Part shown: positions 43,549 to 52,601 of the stretch, in pieces
Layout of the letters: each line of letters starts with the position of its first letter
How positions within the stretch are numbered: position 1 is the first letter of the stretch
Source of the DNA: Labrys monachus
Lineage (GTDB): Bacteria > Pseudomonadota > Alphaproteobacteria > Rhizobiales > Labraceae
Direction of reading: 5' to 3'
Assembly (NCBI RefSeq): GCF_030814655.1
Contig: NZ_JAUSVK010000001.1
Location: forward strand, 1,445,501-1,509,500
DNA: 64,000 nt
Notes under the pieces: model-generated
The model's input: the letters and a program-made list of their open reading frames with translations, nothing else
The model's database searches: none
What the model was told of the DNA's origin: nothing
Position numbers and translations under genes: made by a program

Positions 43549-44386
43549 GGTGTTCGGCCCCTGCGAGATGGCTGCGGACGACCCGGCGGGCCGCCACCTG
43601 CTCGGGCGCATCCACCGCCAGAGTCGAACGCGGCCGCGCAATGTCGATGTCGACCACCGCGGCGATGCGGCCGGGACGGGGCGACATCACCACCACGCGG
43701 TCGGCGAGAAGCACCGATTCCTCCACGTCATGGGTGACGAAGACGATGGTGGTGCGGTGTGTCGTCCACAGGTCGAGCAGGAAATCCTGCATGTGGCTGC
43801 GGGTGATGGCATCGAGCGCGCCGAAGGGCTCGTCCATCAGCAGGACGCCCGGGCGGTTGATCAGCGCCCGGGCGATGGCGAGGCGCTGCTTCATGCCGCC
43901 CGAAAGCTGGTGCGGGCAATGGTCGCGGAAATGCTGGAGCCCGACGACGGCGAGCAGCTCGTCGCATTCGGCGAGGGTCCGGGCGGAGAGCCTGCCTTGG
44001 GCCTTGGGCCCGAACAGCACATTGTCCCGCACCGTCAGCCAGGAGAAGAGCGTCGGCTCCTGGAAGATCATGCCGCGGTCGGCGCCGGGGCCGCGTATCG
44101 GCCTGCCGTCGACGGTGACCGAGCCCTGGTCGGGAAACAGGAAGCCGCCGATCATGTTCAGCAGCGTCGATTTTCCGCACCCCGAGGGACCGACGAGGCA
44201 GGTGAAGGTCCCCGCCCCGATGGTGAGCGACGCCTCCAGCAGCGCCGCCTGCGGATCGGACGACTTCGTCCGCCGGAAGAACTTGCTGACGCCGTCGACG
44301 CGGATCGCCGCGCCCCCGGCTGCCGGTGCGCCCGGTCCGTCCATGGATGATCGCTCGCCCCCCATCGCCGATCCCTCAGTTCGCAT
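43541..44386 (-). CDS. Sulfonate/taurine-type ABC importer ATPase (TauB/SsuB-like)
   Basis: A 281-residue ATPase: Walker [10 protein letters not shown] (about 64-72), signature [15 protein letters not shown], Walker [13 protein letters not shown] and the switch His in VTHDVEE. The first 28 residues are Gly/Ala-rich and extra to the family; alternative starts at 44365 and 44344 are possible. With the first ATG it overlaps the lyase gene by eleven bases. Confidence 0.9.
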   Translation of the reverse strand: MRTEGSAMGGERSSMDGPGAPAAGGAAIRVDGVSKFFRRTKSSDPQAALLEASLTIGAGTFTCLVGPSGCGKSTLLNMIGGFLFPDQGSVTVDGRPIRGPGADRGMIFQEPTLFSWLTVRDNVLFGPKAQGRLSARTLAECDELLAVVGLQHFRDHCPHQLSGGMKQRLAIARALINRPGVLLMDEPFGALDAITRSHMQDFLLDLWTTHRTTIVFVTHDVEESVLLADRVVVMSPRPGRIAAVVDIDIARPRSTLAVDAPEQVAARRVVRSHLAGAEHHV

Positions 44387-45392
44387 AGCCCGGCAGGCCG
44401 AAGGCGTCGGGATAGCCGAACAGGGCCGCCGAGCCGCCGGTGTGGAGGAAGACGAGGTCGCTGTCGGCCTCGAAATGGCCGCGGCGGACGAGGTCGATCA
44501 GGCCTGCCATCGCCTTGCCGGAATAGACCGGGTCGAGCAGGATGCCTTCGAGCTCGGCGACCATGCGCACGGCCTCGACCATGCCGGGCGTGCCGATGCC
44601 GTAGCCGTCGCCGACATAGTCGCAATTGGCGACGACATCCTCGCTTGCGACGATATCGCCGAGCCCCATATGGTCGCAGGTCCGCCGGGCGAGGGACAGC
44701 ACCATGTCCTCCTGCTTCGGCCTGGGCGCCCTGACGCCGATGCCGAGCACGGGAATGCCGGAACGCGCGGCGACGAGGCCGGCGACGAGGCCGGCCTGCG
44801 TGCCGGCGCTGCCGGTGCCGTGGACGACATGCGTCGGCGCGATGCCCATGTCGTTGAGCTGCACCAGCAGCTCCAGCGCGCAATTGACATAGCCGAGGGC
44901 TCCGACCGGGTTGGAACCGCCGCCCGGGATGACATAGGGCTTGTGCCCGTCGGCGCGCAGCTGGTCGGCGAGCTTCTCCATCTCGGCCGCCATGTCCGCG
45001 CCGCCGGGCCGGCGGGCGACCGTCGCCCCGTGCAGCCTGTCGAGGAGCACATTGCCGTTGAGCACGTAGTCGGCGTCGTTCCGCCCCGTGCGATCCTCGA
45101 GAAGGATGTGGCATTGCATGCTTAATTTGCATGCTGCAGCGGCCGTCTGCCTTGCATGGTTGGATTGGGTGGCGCCCTGGGTGATGACGACATCGGCGCC
45201 CTGGGCCAGTGCGTCCGCCATCAGGAATTCGAGCTTGCGCGTCTTGTTGCCGCCGGTCGAGAGTCCCGTGCAATCGTCCCGTTTGATCCAGATTCGGGGG
45301 CCGCCCAGCTTCTGGCTCAGATTCTTCATCGGTTCTAGGGGTGTCGGCAGATGGCCTAGACGGATTCGGGGAAAGCGGGATATGTTCATCAT
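44376..45392 (-). CDS. cuyA: L-cysteate sulfo-lyase homologue (D-cysteine desulfhydrase/ACC deaminase family)
   Basis: A 338-residue PLP enzyme. The PLP lysine is Lys50 in [13 protein letters not shown]. The pattern [30 protein letters not shown] and HILLEDRTG follows CuyA of marine alphaproteobacteria closely and differs from enterobacterial D-cysteine desulfhydrase (DDVTPMAMGGNK). CuyA splits L-cysteate into pyruvate, ammonium and sulfite. It is the first gene of an operon with a taurine-type importer and is divergent from a LysR gene, which supports a sulfonate role. Start at the tandem ATG (45392/45389); the ribosome site is weak. D-cysteine desulfhydrase remains the alternative. Confidence 0.8.
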   Translation of the reverse strand: MMNISRFPRIRLGHLPTPLEPMKNLSQKLGGPRIWIKRDDCTGLSTGGNKTRKLEFLMADALAQGADVVITQGATQSNHARQTAAAACKLSMQCHILLEDRTGRNDADYVLNGNVLLDRLHGATVARRPGGADMAAEMEKLADQLRADGHKPYVIPGGGSNPVGALGYVNCALELLVQLNDMGIAPTHVVHGTGSAGTQAGLVAGLVAARSGIPVLGIGVRAPRPKQEDMVLSLARRTCDHMGLGDIVASEDVVANCDYVGDGYGIGTPGMVEAVRMVAELEGILLDPVYSGKAMAGLIDLVRRGHFEADSDLVFLHTGGSAALFGYPDAFGLPGYAN

Positions 45393-45514
45393 CGTTGTTG
45401 TCCAGTCGTTCTGCCGCGACGAACCCTGCCGCGATTCATGCCTCGGGCTGCCGGCGGGCTCGCTCGATGGGGAGGAGCTAACAACATCGGCAGAGGTTCG
45501 CCAACGTTGAATTT

Positions 45515-45544
45515 TCGACATTACATGCATTATTTGCATATAAT
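45515..45544 (+). promoter_or_regulatory. Promoter and inverted repeat between cuyA and its LysR gene
   Basis: TCGACA at 45515-45520 and TATAAT at 45539-45544 form a sigma70-like pair with an 18-base spacer pointing to the LysR gene at 45566. Within the spacer, ATGCA-5-TGCAT (45525-45539) is an inverted repeat and a plausible LysR box. A regulator bound there would block its own promoter and could activate cuyA. Confidence 0.5.
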
Positions 45545-45565
45545 CTAGGCAATGGAAGGGGATTT

Positions 45566-46480
45566 ATGGATCTGGGCTGGCTTGAGGACTACCTCGTGCT
45601 GCGGGAACTCGGCAGCTTCACGGCCGCCGCCGAGCGGCGCAATCTGAGCCAGCCGGCCTTTTCGAGGCGCATCCAGGCGCTGGAGGCCTGGCTCGGCGTG
45701 ACGCTGGTGGATCGCAGCTGCAGGCCGCACCGCTTCACGCCGGTCGCCCTCGAAAACGACCTCGACCTGCACCGTTTCCTCAACCAGATCTACGATCTGC
45801 GCAGCCAGCTGAGGGGCGAGCAGGCGCGGGCCTCCCGGCTTCGCGTCGCCGTGCAGCATTCGCTGTCGATCTCGCTGTTTCCCCGCCTGGTCGAGAGCCT
45901 CCGGCACAATGGCTTCCAGCCGGCCTATCACCTCTATTGCGGCGACCGTTCGCAATGCATCGACATGATGCTCCGCAACGAGGTCGACCTCCTCATCTGC
46001 CACGAGACCGATCGGACGCCGGCGCAGATCCCCTCGGCCACGGCCGTGCGGCTGATCGCGGGGCAGGACGCGATGATCCTCGTCGGCCTGCCGGACAGCG
46101 CCGCCTTCGCGGCCGGGGCGCCGGCGGAGGGCCGCAAGCTCGCCCTTCTCACCTATCCCCAGTCGAGCTTCTTCGGGTCCGTGATCTGGGAGCAGGCCAT
46201 GCCCCGGCTGACCGGCCGTTTCGAAGTCGAGACGATGTGCATCAGCGCCTTCAGCAGCGCGCTGCGCGCCATGGTGCTGGCGGGCCTGGGCATGGCCTGG
46301 CTGCCGAGGAGCCTCGTCGGGGCGGACATCCGGTCCGGCGTGCTGGCGGCATTCGATCCGGACGGGCTGCAGCATCCGCTGGACATCGCCATCTATGCCC
46401 ATCGCCCGCGGGGGAGCGACCAGGACGTCGCCCTCTGGCAGCATCTGGCGCAGATCGATCTCGCCGCCCTGATGCATTGA
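45566..46480 (+). CDS. LysR-family transcriptional regulator (CuyR-like)
   Basis: A 304-residue LysR protein. HTH about 5-60: YLVLRELGSFTAAAERRNLS with FSRRIQALEAWLGVTLV. The effector domain has CGDRSQCIDMMLRNEVDLLICHE. It is divergent from the cuyA-importer operon (173-base gap) and followed after nine bases by a racemase gene on the same strand. Probable regulator of both. GGAAGGGG site before the ATG. Confidence 0.88.
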   Translation: MDLGWLEDYLVLRELGSFTAAAERRNLSQPAFSRRIQALEAWLGVTLVDRSCRPHRFTPVALENDLDLHRFLNQIYDLRSQLRGEQARASRLRVAVQHSLSISLFPRLVESLRHNGFQPAYHLYCGDRSQCIDMMLRNEVDLLICHETDRTPAQIPSATAVRLIAGQDAMILVGLPDSAAFAAGAPAEGRKLALLTYPQSSFFGSVIWEQAMPRLTGRFEVETMCISAFSSALRAMVLAGLGMAWLPRSLVGADIRSGVLAAFDPDGLQHPLDIAIYAHRPRGSDQDVALWQHLAQIDLAALMH

Positions 46481-46489
46481 GGCGGCACC

Positions 46490-47335
46490 ATGAACGACAG
46501 GACAGGGGACAGGGCGATGCGCAACGATGCACAGGATGGACCACCCGGGCAGAGCGGTATGCGGCCGGCCGACGGCGGCGAAGGCTGGGCCGTCATCCGG
46601 GGCAGGGCGCCCGAGGTGCTCGTCGGCGTTCTCGGCGGCATGGGCCCGGCGGCGACGCTGGATTTCCTCGACAAGCTGATCGCCGCGACGCCGGCGGAGC
46701 GCGACCAGGACCATATCCCGGTGACGGTCTGGTCGAATCCACGCATCCCGAACCGCAACCGGGCGCTGCTCGAGCCTGGCAGCCCCTCGCCGGGGCCGGA
46801 TCTGCAATATGGCGTGCGGCAGCTTGAAGCACAGGGCGCAAGCTTCATCGCCATCGCCTGCAACACGGCGCATCACTGGCATGCGGAAATGCAAGCCGCG
46901 GTCTCGATCCCGATCCTGCATATCGCCGACATCGCCGTCGCGGCGCTGAGGGAAGCCGGCCATCTCCCGGGCACGGCGGTCGGCCTGATGTGCAGCGACG
47001 GAACCCTTGCCTCGGGCTATTACGACACACGGCTGGCCGAAGCCGGGTTCGCGGTGATTCGCCCCACGGACGACATGCAGCGGCGGATGATGACGGCGAT
47101 CTATGCCGTGAAGGTCGCCGATCTCACGCTGGCGGGCCGTCTCAGCCGGGAGCTCGCCAAGGAATTCGCGGCGGCGGGCGCGGGCGTCCTGCTGCTCGCC
47201 TGCACCGAGCTGCCGGTCGCCCTCGCCAACGATCTCTGCGGCCTGCCGTCTTGCATCGATGCCACGCTCTGCCTGGCGCGAGCCTGCGTCGCCCGGGCCG
47301 CGGCGCTCGCCTCCGAGCCCTATCCCGAAACCTAG
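46490..47335 (+). CDS. Aspartate/glutamate racemase family protein
   Basis: A 281-residue PLP-independent racemase. The two catalytic cysteines are present: Cys124 in [10 protein letters not shown] and Cys238 in LLACTELP. The core begins at [19 protein letters not shown] (about 45-63); the first 40 residues are extra and not conserved-looking. A start at the second ATG (46517) is possible. It forms an operon with the LysR gene, close to cuyA. Cysteate is the sulfonate analogue of aspartate, so the enzyme may turn D-cysteate into L-cysteate. Asp racemase is the default alternative. Confidence 0.85.
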   Translation: MNDRTGDRAMRNDAQDGPPGQSGMRPADGGEGWAVIRGRAPEVLVGVLGGMGPAATLDFLDKLIAATPAERDQDHIPVTVWSNPRIPNRNRALLEPGSPSPGPDLQYGVRQLEAQGASFIAIACNTAHHWHAEMQAAVSIPILHIADIAVAALREAGHLPGTAVGLMCSDGTLASGYYDTRLAEAGFAVIRPTDDMQRRMMTAIYAVKVADLTLAGRLSRELAKEFAAAGAGVLLLACTELPVALANDLCGLPSCIDATLCLARACVARAAALASEPYPET

Positions 47336-47412
47336 CCCGGCTTGATCGGCGCCGTTTTCCATGCGCTAATCGCTTGACGTGCCTTGCTGCCGAGCCCCAT
47401 ATCCGGCGCGTG

Positions 47413-48378
47413 ATGACTGCCGAAAAACCACCGCTGTCGATTTTGCTCTGCTCGCCCCGCGGCTTCTGCGCCGGCGTGGTGCGGGCGATCGACGCCGTCG
47501 AGCGCGCGCTCAAGCTCTATGGCGCGCCGGTCTATGTGCGTCACGAGATCGTGCACAACAAATATGTCGTCGAGAGCCTCAAGGCGAAGGGGGCGATCTT
47601 CGTCGAGGAGCTCGACGAGATACCGTCGACCGACGCGCCGGTGATCTTCTCGGCCCATGGGGTGGCGAAGACGGTGCCGGCCGTGGCGCAGACGCGCAAT
47701 CTCTTCGCCATCGACGCCACATGCCCGCTCGTCACCAAGGTGCATCGCGAGGCGGAGATCCATTTCAAGCGCGGCCGCGAGATCATCCTCGTCGGCCATG
47801 CCGGTCATCCGGAAGTCGTCGGCACCATGGGCCAGCTGCCCGCCGGTGCGGTGCGGCTGATCGAGCGGGTGGAGGATATCGCCGGTTTCGTGCCCCGCAA
47901 TCCCGATGCGCTGGCCTTCGTGACCCAGACCACCCTGTCCGTCGACGACACGCGCGAGATCGTCGAGGCGCTGCGGGCGCGTTTTCCCGCCATCGTCGGC
48001 CCGCACAAGGAAGACATCTGCTACGCCACGACCAACAGGCAGGAGGCCGTCAAGGCGGTGGCGCCGCGGGTCGAGGCGATGATCGTGGTGGGTGCCCCCA
48101 ATTCCTCCAATTCGCAGCGGCTGCGCGAAGTGGCGGAGCGGGCGGGATGTCCGATCGCCGTGCTGACGCAGCGGGCCGTCGACATCGACTGGACGCTTTT
48201 CGGCGGCCTGGCCTCGCTCGGCATCGCCGCGGGCGCCTCGGCGCCGGAGGTGCTGGTGGAGGAGATCCTCGACGCCTTCGCCCAGCGCTACACCCTCAGC
48301 GTGGAGACGGTGTCGACGGCGGACGAAAGCGTCTTCTTCCCCCTGCCCAGGGATTTGCGCGAAGCGGCGCTGTCCTGA
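47413..48378 (+). CDS. ispH: 4-hydroxy-3-methylbut-2-enyl diphosphate reductase IspH
   Basis: A 321-residue IspH, the last enzyme of the MEP isoprenoid pathway (HMBPP to IPP/DMAPP). The three Fe-S cysteines are visible: Cys19 in SPRGFCAGV, one in [10 protein letters not shown] and one in RAGCPIAV. The active-site Glu is in the TQTT-containing region and the SNSQRL motif is present. ATG 47413; a GTG directly before it is also in frame. First gene of a run with thrB and rnhA, as in many Hyphomicrobiales. Confidence 0.97.
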   Translation: MTAEKPPLSILLCSPRGFCAGVVRAIDAVERALKLYGAPVYVRHEIVHNKYVVESLKAKGAIFVEELDEIPSTDAPVIFSAHGVAKTVPAVAQTRNLFAIDATCPLVTKVHREAEIHFKRGREIILVGHAGHPEVVGTMGQLPAGAVRLIERVEDIAGFVPRNPDALAFVTQTTLSVDDTREIVEALRARFPAIVGPHKEDICYATTNRQEAVKAVAPRVEAMIVVGAPNSSNSQRLREVAERAGCPIAVLTQRAVDIDWTLFGGLASLGIAAGASAPEVLVEEILDAFAQRYTLSVETVSTADESVFFPLPRDLREAALS

Positions 48379-48409
48379 ATTCCTGCAAATCTGAAGGCAT
48401 GCGCCGCCG

Positions 48410-49375
48410 ATGGCCGTCTACACCGAGATCAACGACGAGGAACTCGCCCATTTCGTCGCGCAATACGATATCGGCGCCGTGCTCGCCTGCAAGGGCATCG
48501 CCGAGGGCGTCGAGAACACCAATTACCTGCTGCGCACCGAGAAGGGCGCCTATATCCTCACCCTCTATGAAAAGCGGGTGAAGCGCGAGGACCTGCCCTT
48601 CTTCATCGAGCTGATGAAACATCTGTCGGCGCGCGGCGTGACCTGCCCGACACCGATCCGCCGCCGGGACGGCGAGGTGCTGGGGCAACTGGCCGGCCGC
48701 CCGGCCGCCATGGTCAGCTTCCTCGAAGGCATCTGGATCAAGCGCCCCGGCGTCGAGCATTGCGGCGCCGTCGGCCGAGCCCTCGCGGCGATGCACAACG
48801 CCGCCCTGGATTTTCCGATGCGCCGGCCCAACGCGCTGTCGCTGGCCGGCTGGCAGGCGCTCGCCGCGCAGGCCGAGCCCCGGGCCGACAGCGTCCTGCC
48901 GGGGCTCGCCGCCGCCATCGCCGGGGAACTCGCCTTCCACGAGGCGCATTGGCCGCGCGATCTGCCGGCGGGCGTCATCCATGCCGATCTCTTCCCCGAC
49001 AATGTGTTCTTCCTGAGGGGCCGGCTTTCCGGCCTCATCGACTTCTATTTCGCCTGCACCGACCTCCTCGCCTATGACGTCGCGATCTGCCTCAATGCCT
49101 GGTGCTTCGAGACGGACCACGCCTACAATGCCACCAAGGGGCGCGCGCTGCTCGCCGGCTACCGCGCCGTGCGGCCGCTGTCGGCGCCGGAGTTGGAGGC
49201 GCTGCCGGTGCTGGCGCGCGGTTCGGCGCTGCGCTTCATGCTCACGCGGCTGGTCGATTGGCTCAACGTGCCCGCCGGCGCGCTGGTCAAGCCTAAGGAT
49301 CCCTTGGAATATTGGAAGAAGCTGCGCTTCCACCAGCATGTGGCCAGCGTCGCCGAATATGGGTTCGAGCCATGA
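48410..49375 (+). CDS. thrB: Homoserine kinase ThrB (APH-fold type)
   Basis: A 321-residue homoserine kinase of the aminoglycoside-phosphotransferase fold used by proteobacteria, not the GHMP type. Catalytic loop [13 protein letters not shown] (about 188-200) and metal motif [11 protein letters not shown]. The N-terminus [22 protein letters not shown] is characteristic. It makes O-phosphohomoserine for threonine synthase, whose gene thrC lies at 58906. The last bases overlap the rnhA start. Confidence 0.96.
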   Translation: MAVYTEINDEELAHFVAQYDIGAVLACKGIAEGVENTNYLLRTEKGAYILTLYEKRVKREDLPFFIELMKHLSARGVTCPTPIRRRDGEVLGQLAGRPAAMVSFLEGIWIKRPGVEHCGAVGRALAAMHNAALDFPMRRPNALSLAGWQALAAQAEPRADSVLPGLAAAIAGELAFHEAHWPRDLPAGVIHADLFPDNVFFLRGRLSGLIDFYFACTDLLAYDVAICLNAWCFETDHAYNATKGRALLAGYRAVRPLSAPELEALPVLARGSALRFMLTRLVDWLNVPAGALVKPKDPLEYWKKLRFHQHVASVAEYGFEP

Positions 49376-49845
49376 CCGTGAAGCGGGTGACGCTTTATAC
49401 CGACGGCGCCTGCTCGGGCAATCCCGGGCCCGGCGGCTGGGGGGCGATCCTGATGTTCGGCGACCATCGCAAGGACCTCTTCGGCGGCGCGCCGGACACC
49501 ACCAACAACCGCATGGAGCTGCAGGCGGCGATCGAGGGGCTCGAGGCCCTCACGCGCGGCTGCGCGGTCGACCTCCACACCGACAGCCAATATCTGCGCA
49601 ACGGCATCACCAGCTGGATCTACGGCTGGAAGCGCAACGGATGGCGGACGGCGGACAAGAAGCCGGTGAAGAACGAGGACCTGTGGCGGCGGCTGGACAC
49701 GGCGCTGGAGCGCCATGAGGTCGCCTGGCACTGGGTCAAGGGCCATGCCGGGCATCCGCTCAACGAGGAGGCGGACAGGCTCGCCCGGCAGGGCATGGCG
49801 CCGTTTCTCAGGGAGAAGCGGGCGGCGAGGACCGTGGCGTTCTGA
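49372..49845 (+). CDS. rnhA: Ribonuclease HI
   Basis: A 157-residue RNase HI that removes RNA from RNA-DNA hybrids. The acidic residues are Asp11 ([11 protein letters not shown]), Glu49 (NRMELQA), Asp71 (HTDSQYL) and Asp135 (NEEADRLA). The basic handle [21 protein letters not shown] is present in part. The ATG overlaps the thrB stop (ATGA). Confidence 0.97.
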   Translation: MTVKRVTLYTDGACSGNPGPGGWGAILMFGDHRKDLFGGAPDTTNNRMELQAAIEGLEALTRGCAVDLHTDSQYLRNGITSWIYGWKRNGWRTADKKPVKNEDLWRRLDTALERHEVAWHWVKGHAGHPLNEEADRLARQGMAPFLREKRAARTVAF

Positions 49846-49869
49846 TCGAACTCCCAGCGCCTTCTGGAC

Positions 49870-50364
49870 TCACAGCGCCTTCAGGATGGTGTCGGCACCG
49901 GAAATGTCGAGCTTGCCGCCGTCGTCGAGGTTGAGGGCCTTGACCACGCCGTCCTCGACCAGCATGGCATAGCGCTGCGAGCGCACGCCGAGCCCGGCGG
50001 CGACGCGGTCGAGTTCCATGCCGGTCGCCTTGGCGAATTCGCCGGCGCCGTCGGCCAGGAACTCGATCTTGCCGAGCGCGCCGGTCGCCTGGGCCCAGGC
50101 CTGCATGACGAAGACGTCGTTGACGGAGGTCACGGCGACGGCGTCGACGCCCTTGGCGCGGAATTCGTCATAATGCTCGAGAAAGCCGGGAAGATGGTTG
50201 CGGTGGCAGGTCGGCGTGAAGGCGCCGGGAACCGCGAACAGCACGACCTTGCGTCCGCCGAAGATCTCGGCCGTCGTCTTCGCGGCCGGAGCGTCGGGGG
50301 TCACGACTCGGAAAGTCACATCGGGAAGCTTGTCGCCGGGCTTGATCGTCACTTTTCTCTCCAT
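49870..50364 (-). CDS. Peroxiredoxin (Prx5 type)
   Basis: A 164-residue peroxiredoxin. The peroxidatic Cys is Cys53 in PGAFTPTCH, and SVNDVFVMQAWAQ is typical of the Prx5/hybrid-type group. No glutaredoxin domain is fused. It reduces peroxides in the cytoplasm using a thiol partner. Convergent with rnhA. The ribosome site before 50364 is poor. Confidence 0.95.
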   Translation of the reverse strand: MERKVTIKPGDKLPDVTFRVVTPDAPAAKTTAEIFGGRKVVLFAVPGAFTPTCHRNHLPGFLEHYDEFRAKGVDAVAVTSVNDVFVMQAWAQATGALGKIEFLADGAGEFAKATGMELDRVAAGLGVRSQRYAMLVEDGVVKALNLDDGGKLDISGADTILKAL

Positions 50365-50497
50365 TCGACATGAATTCGAAGACAGTATCGTCCGAGGCGC
50401 AAGCAGGCCGGACCGGCGGGGAGCCCCGTCCTGCGGGGAAACCGAGCCGGGCCGCAGCCCCTCCTCGTTGCGAAAAATCGCAATTGGCTCCAAAGCA

Positions 50498-50544
50498 TTT
50501 TGCTCTGGAGCAAAGCGCGTTTAGGCAGAAACGGAGCTTTGCTC
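50498..50544. repeat. Palindromic intergenic element
   Basis: TTTTGCTC and GAGCAAAG pair across two bases at 50498-50515, and GAGCAAAGC (50508) also pairs with GCTTTGCTC (50536-50544). Related words (TTTGCG, AAAACGCTCTAG) continue to about 50610. The region is AT-richer than its surroundings and lies between the peroxiredoxin start and the DsbD-N-like gene. Likely a copy of a dispersed palindromic repeat. Confidence 0.55.
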
Positions 50545-50604
50545 TAACTCCTTGTTTTCGACGCGTCTTTGCGTTTTGCCGATTCCGTCAAAACACAAAA
50601 CGCT

Positions 50605-51483
50605 CTAGGGAAGTCGATATAGGCTCTCGATCCCGCCCTCGCCAGTCGAAAGCGTGAAGCGCAGCGGGGTTCCGGGCAGCACGGCCTTGGACGGCAGGCC
50701 TTCGAGGGGCAGGACGAAGCTCTGCGGATTGGCCTTGTCGGCGCCCGGCGCTGGCGCCGGCATCGGAAGGTACCAGTCCGCCGGCCCCTCGACGAAGAGC
50801 GAGGAGGGGCGCGGCGTGGCGACGTCGATGGTCAGCACCGGCGGCTTGGCGGCGCTGTCGAGGCGCACCTGCCGGATCGATGGGGAGGATGAGGCACCGA
50901 TCGCCGTCGGCACCGGCACCTGCCTGGCCGCTTCAGCGACGGCGGCGGCGCCGTCGGTCTGCGGCGAGGCGGGATCGAAGGTCAGGCTGGCCTCTCCCTT
51001 GGCGGGGACGCAGATGTCGTGGCAGATGCCGTAGGCGAGGGTGAGGTGGAGCACCACGGGCTTGGATGCATCGGTGGCGGCGACCCGCAGCGGCAGCACG
51101 ACATCGCCCTTGTAGACGGCCGATGCGCCGCCCTCGTCGTCGAGGCGCGTCGGCGCCGGCCACAGCACGGTCACGCTTGCGAGGTTCTGCGATTTCGACC
51201 AGTCGAACACCGGCGGCACGCCGGAATCCCCGGGATTGCGCCAATAGGTCTTCCACCCCTGGTCGAGCCGGATCTCGAGGCCGGCGAGGCCGCTATCGCC
51301 GGCGTCCGCCGGCCGGGCGGTGCCGGCGAGCAGGCGGATCGCGGCCCCTGGCGCCGCCGACCAGGGCGAGGCACCCGAGGCGAGGGCGGGCGCCGAAAGA
51401 CCCGTGAGCATGAGGAGGAGCCCGGCGGCGCGGATCGGCGCCGCGGCCGCCGAATTGCGAAATCGGCACTGGAATTCCATCAT
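50605..51483 (-). CDS. Exported DsbD N-terminal-domain-like protein
   Basis: A 292-residue protein with a signal peptide (hydrophobic stretch about 17-34, cleavage near ALASG). The mature part resembles the periplasmic alpha domain of Dsb[20 protein letters not shown] and the cysteine pair CHDIC (Cys154, Cys158) in [13 protein letters not shown]. The transmembrane and thioredoxin domains of full DsbD are absent, so it would depend on a membrane partner to be reduced. Start at the tandem ATG (51483/51480). Confidence 0.82.
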   Translation of the reverse strand: MMEFQCRFRNSAAAAPIRAAGLLLMLTGLSAPALASGASPWSAAPGAAIRLLAGTARPADAGDSGLAGLEIRLDQGWKTYWRNPGDSGVPPVFDWSKSQNLASVTVLWPAPTRLDDEGGASAVYKGDVVLPLRVAATDASKPVVLHLTLAYGICHDICVPAKGEASLTFDPASPQTDGAAAVAEAARQVPVPTAIGASSSPSIRQVRLDSAAKPPVLTIDVATPRPSSLFVEGPADWYLPMPAPAPGADKANPQSFVLPLEGLPSKAVLPGTPLRFTLSTGEGGIESLYRLP

Positions 51484-51711
51484 GTCCGATGGATAGCCTC
51501 GAAACGCGATCGACGCCAGCCACGAAGGCGTGACGGAGCCCGATGCCACGGGGGGAGGCCGCCGTTCCCCTCCCAACCCCTCGGCGCCGGAATTCTCGCC
51601 CGGCTCCGCCCTTCTGCCCTCGTCCGCAGGATGCCGCCTGCCGCGCATCGCGGAGCGGCTTCGCCAAAATTATGCCTTAACAAAGCCCCTGCGATGCGGC
51701 ACCATCTGCGC

Positions 51712-52323
51712 ATGACAAGCTACCATTCCGCTGTGTTCGATTCCTCCGAGGGCTTCCTCGACGGCAAGATCCTTGTGGCCATGCCCACCATGGCGGATGA
51801 GCGTTTTGCCCGCAGCGTGATCTATGTCTGCGCGCATTCGGCCGAGGGGGCGATGGGAATCGTCGTCAACCAGCCCGCCCGGAACATCAAGTTTCCCGAC
51901 CTCCTGAAGCAGCTCGGCGTCATCGAGACGCCCGCGGACATGCGCGCGCCGCGCGGCGCGCCCATCCGCATCGTCAATGGCGGCCCGGTCGAATCGGGCA
52001 GGGGTTTCGTGCTGCACACCAACGACGTCTTCATCGACGATTCCACCATGCCGATCGAGGACAATATCTGCCTGACGGCGACGCTCGACATCCTGCGCAG
52101 CATCGCCCTCGGGGAGGGCCCGGAGCAGGCGCTGCTGGCGCTGGGCTACGCCACCTGGGGCGCGGGGCAGCTCGAGCGGGAAATCCACGCCAATGGATGG
52201 CTGCATTGCGAAGCCGATCCCGACATCGTGTTCGACGACCAGACCGACACCAAATATGACCGGGCGCTGCGCAAGATCGGCATCGAGCCCGGCATGCTCT
52301 CGAGCGACGCCGGCCACGCCTGA
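51712..52323 (+). CDS. YqgE/AlgH family protein
   Basis: A 203-residue UPF0301 protein. Hallmarks are [13 protein letters not shown] near the N-terminus, [28 protein letters not shown] and [14 protein letters not shown]. The family is widespread in proteobacteria; its biochemical role is not settled. An in-frame ATG at 51694 would add six residues. Divergent from the DsbD-N-like gene. Confidence 0.93.
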   Translation: MTSYHSAVFDSSEGFLDGKILVAMPTMADERFARSVIYVCAHSAEGAMGIVVNQPARNIKFPDLLKQLGVIETPADMRAPRGAPIRIVNGGPVESGRGFVLHTNDVFIDDSTMPIEDNICLTATLDILRSIALGEGPEQALLALGYATWGAGQLEREIHANGWLHCEADPDIVFDDQTDTKYDRALRKIGIEPGMLSSDAGHA

Positions 52324-52426
52324 CGGCTCGTTTGAGACCCGCAGCAGCGGCGAAGGTCGATTATCCCGGCAGCCCGCAGCGGTGAGAACGAGGGAGGCAT
52401 GGGCCAGGCGCTGCCCAGCGAGCGCC

Positions 52427-52460
52427 ATGGGTTCCCCTGCACAATGGGTTCCCCTGCACA
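52427..52460. repeat. Tandem 17-base duplication
   Basis: The 17-base unit ATGGGTTCCCCTGCACA occurs twice head to tail (52427-52443 and 52444-52460), in the 278-base gap between the YqgE gene and the end of the EAL-domain gene. Nothing else is evident in this gap. Confidence 0.8.
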
Positions 52461-52601
52461 TGCCCGGGATTCAGCGAGCCCCGAGCGTCGCGCCGACGAT
52501 GAAACCCATCTCTCGACGAGAATGAGCGGCAACGGGCGCTTGCGGCATCGGGTGCGACGCGGCCGGCGCTTCTCGCCGCGACGGCGCTGAGAGGTGTGCC
52601 C

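Noticed and set aside
46490-47335. Assigning the racemase to peptidoglycan D-glutamate synthesis (MurI)
   Set aside because: The motifs and the position beside cuyA and a LysR gene fit the aspartate-racemase (RacD-like) branch better than MurI.
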